From assembly GCF_007827795.1 (NCBI RefSeq), contig NZ_VITI01000006.1, positions 124,001 to 188,000 on the forward strand: a stretch of 64,000 nt of DNA, read 5' to 3'. Of the stretch, positions 63,202-64,000 are shown one piece after another; positions within the stretch are counted from its first letter, which is position 1; every line of letters starts with the position of its first letter. This stretch comes from Azospirillum brasilense. Its GTDB lineage: Bacteria; Pseudomonadota; Alphaproteobacteria; Azospirillales; Azospirillaceae. A model generated the notes under the pieces. It searched no databases. It worked only from the letters and a program-made list of their open reading frames with translations, and was not told the DNA's origin. Made by a program: the position numbers and the translations under genes.

Positions 63202-64000
63202 CTACCCCGCCTTGCGCTCCAGCACCAGCGTGCCCAGCGGCGGCAGGGTCAGGCAGATGGAATGCGGACGGCCATGCCATTCCGTCTCCTCGCTCGCCAC
63301 GCCGCCGGCGTTGCCGACGCCGCTGCCGCCGTATTCCGGGGCGTCGGTGTTCAGCACCTCCTCGTACCGCCCCGGCAGGGTCACGCCGACGCGGTAGCCA
63401 TCGCGCGGCAGCGGCGTGAAGTTGCACACCACGACCACATGGTGCTCCGGGTCCTCCCCGCTCTTGCGCAGGAAGGCGAGGATGGAGTTGTCGCTGTCGT
63501 TGGCCTCGATCCATTCGAAGCCAGCCGGATCGCAATCGGTCTGGTGCAGCGGCTTCAGACCGCGGTACATCCGGTTCAGGTCGCGCACCAGCGCGTGAAG
63601 CCCCTGGTGCAGCGGCTCCTCCAGCAGGTGCCAATCCAGGCTGCGCGCCTCGCTCCACTCGCGCCACTGGCCGAACTCGCCGCCCATGAACAGCAGCTTC
63701 TTGCCGGGATGGGCGAACATGAAGCCGTAATAGGCGCGCAGGTTGGCGAATTTCTGCCAGTCGTCGCCCGGCATCTTGTTGATCAGCGAGCCCTTGCCGT
63801 GCACCACCTCGTCGTGGCTGAGCGGCAGCACGAAGTTTTCCGAGAACTGGTAGATCAGGCCGAAGGTGAGCTGGTGGTGGTGGTAACGGCGGTGGATGGG
63901 GTCCTTCGCCATGTACTCCAGCGTGTCGTGCATCCAGCCCATGTTCCACTTGTAGCCGAAGCCCAACCCGCCGAGATAGACGGGCCGCGACACCGCCGGC
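63202..64000 (-). CDS. glgB: 1,4-alpha-glucan branching enzyme, C-terminal part
   Basis: Minus-strand gene cut by the right window edge; only the last about 266 codons are present. The part seen has [20 protein letters not shown], the catalytic-domain end [44 protein letters not shown] and the C-terminal all-beta domain. This is GlgB, which makes alpha-1,6 branches in glycogen. It is the most upstream of the glycogen genes visible here. Confidence 0.93.
   Translation of the reverse strand, partial: PAVSRPVYLGGLGFGYKWNMGWMHDTLEYMAKDPIHRRYHHHQLTFGLIYQFSENFVLPLSHDEVVHGKGSLINKMPGDDWQKFANLRAYYGFMFAHPGKKLLFMGGEFGQWREWSEARSLDWHLLEEPLHQGLHALVRDLNRMYRGLKPLHQTDCDPAGFEWIEANDSDNSILAFLRKSGEDPEHHVVVVCNFTPLPRDGYRVGVTLPGRYEEVLNTDAPEYGGSGVGNAGGVASEETEWHGRPHSICLTLPPLGTLVLERKAG

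Overview
The window is GC-rich, densely coding DNA from an alphaproteobacterium. The gene content best fits a Rhodospirillales bacterium, and my impression is Azospirillum: a C4-dicarboxylate TRAP system with its DctSR pair, Fur-type and FNR-type boxes, CtrA-type boxes, class II DAHP synthase, many signalling proteins and glycogen genes. The genus is inferred, not proven. The layout looks chromosomal. I see no integrase, transposase, phage genes, rRNA, plasmid functions or CRISPR array.

Layout. 0.1-9.5 kb: two FliL-like paralogues bracket glutathione reductase, manganese catalase, an AmpG-type permease and DAHP synthase; succinate-semialdehyde dehydrogenase and panC follow. 9.6-12.5 kb: a small membrane protein, two tRNA-Val(CAC) copies, a DUF3108 protein, a small repeat protein and a Gph-type phosphatase. 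12.8-16.1 kb: glmU-glmS, ended by a strong terminator. 16.1-23.9 kb: DUF882 protein, pentapeptide protein, exported rubredoxin, Lrp-LysE pair, patatin, RlmM-type methyltransferase, bacterioferritin-associated ferredoxin and a coiled-coil protein. 24-31.8 kb: dctS-dctR plus a second histidine kinase, divergent from dctPQM. 31.9-40.5 kb: YjdM/PhnA, a chemoreceptor with a solute-binding protein, a molybdopterin oxidoreductase, nitronate monooxygenase, a diguanylate cyclase, an exported pentapeptide protein and a thioesterase. 40.6-46.7 kb: a methionine-cycle operon (ArsR-methyltransferase regulator, metF, DUF29, metH). 47-56.6 kb: mlaA, mlaC, a pentapeptide-PilZ fusion, ettA, a YaiI protein, a PAS/pseudo-exonuclease membrane protein, a lectin-like exported protein, a TadE/G-like protein and bacterioferritin. 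56.7-64 kb: glycogen genes malQ, glgX and glgB (cut by the window end), interrupted by a receiver protein and a MntA/HepT-type toxin-antitoxin pair.

Themes. (1) Intergenic sites suggest shared regulons. Two perfect TTAA-N7-TTAA boxes and one near match lie before the small repeat protein, the TadE/G-like gene and the second fliL-like gene. FNR/FixK-type boxes lie about 75-85 nt before three start codons (small membrane protein, bfd, glycogen-locus receiver). (2) The methionine operon has a perfect 16-bp palindrome inside its predicted promoter, before a regulator that fuses an ArsR domain to a methyltransferase domain. (3) Several proteins have unusual architectures: pentapeptide repeats fused to PilZ, a PAS protein fused to an exonuclease fold without its catalytic motifs, a twin-arginine rubredoxin with a CX4C site, and a HepT without the usual arginine. 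All functional calls come from reading the sequence; no database search was run.
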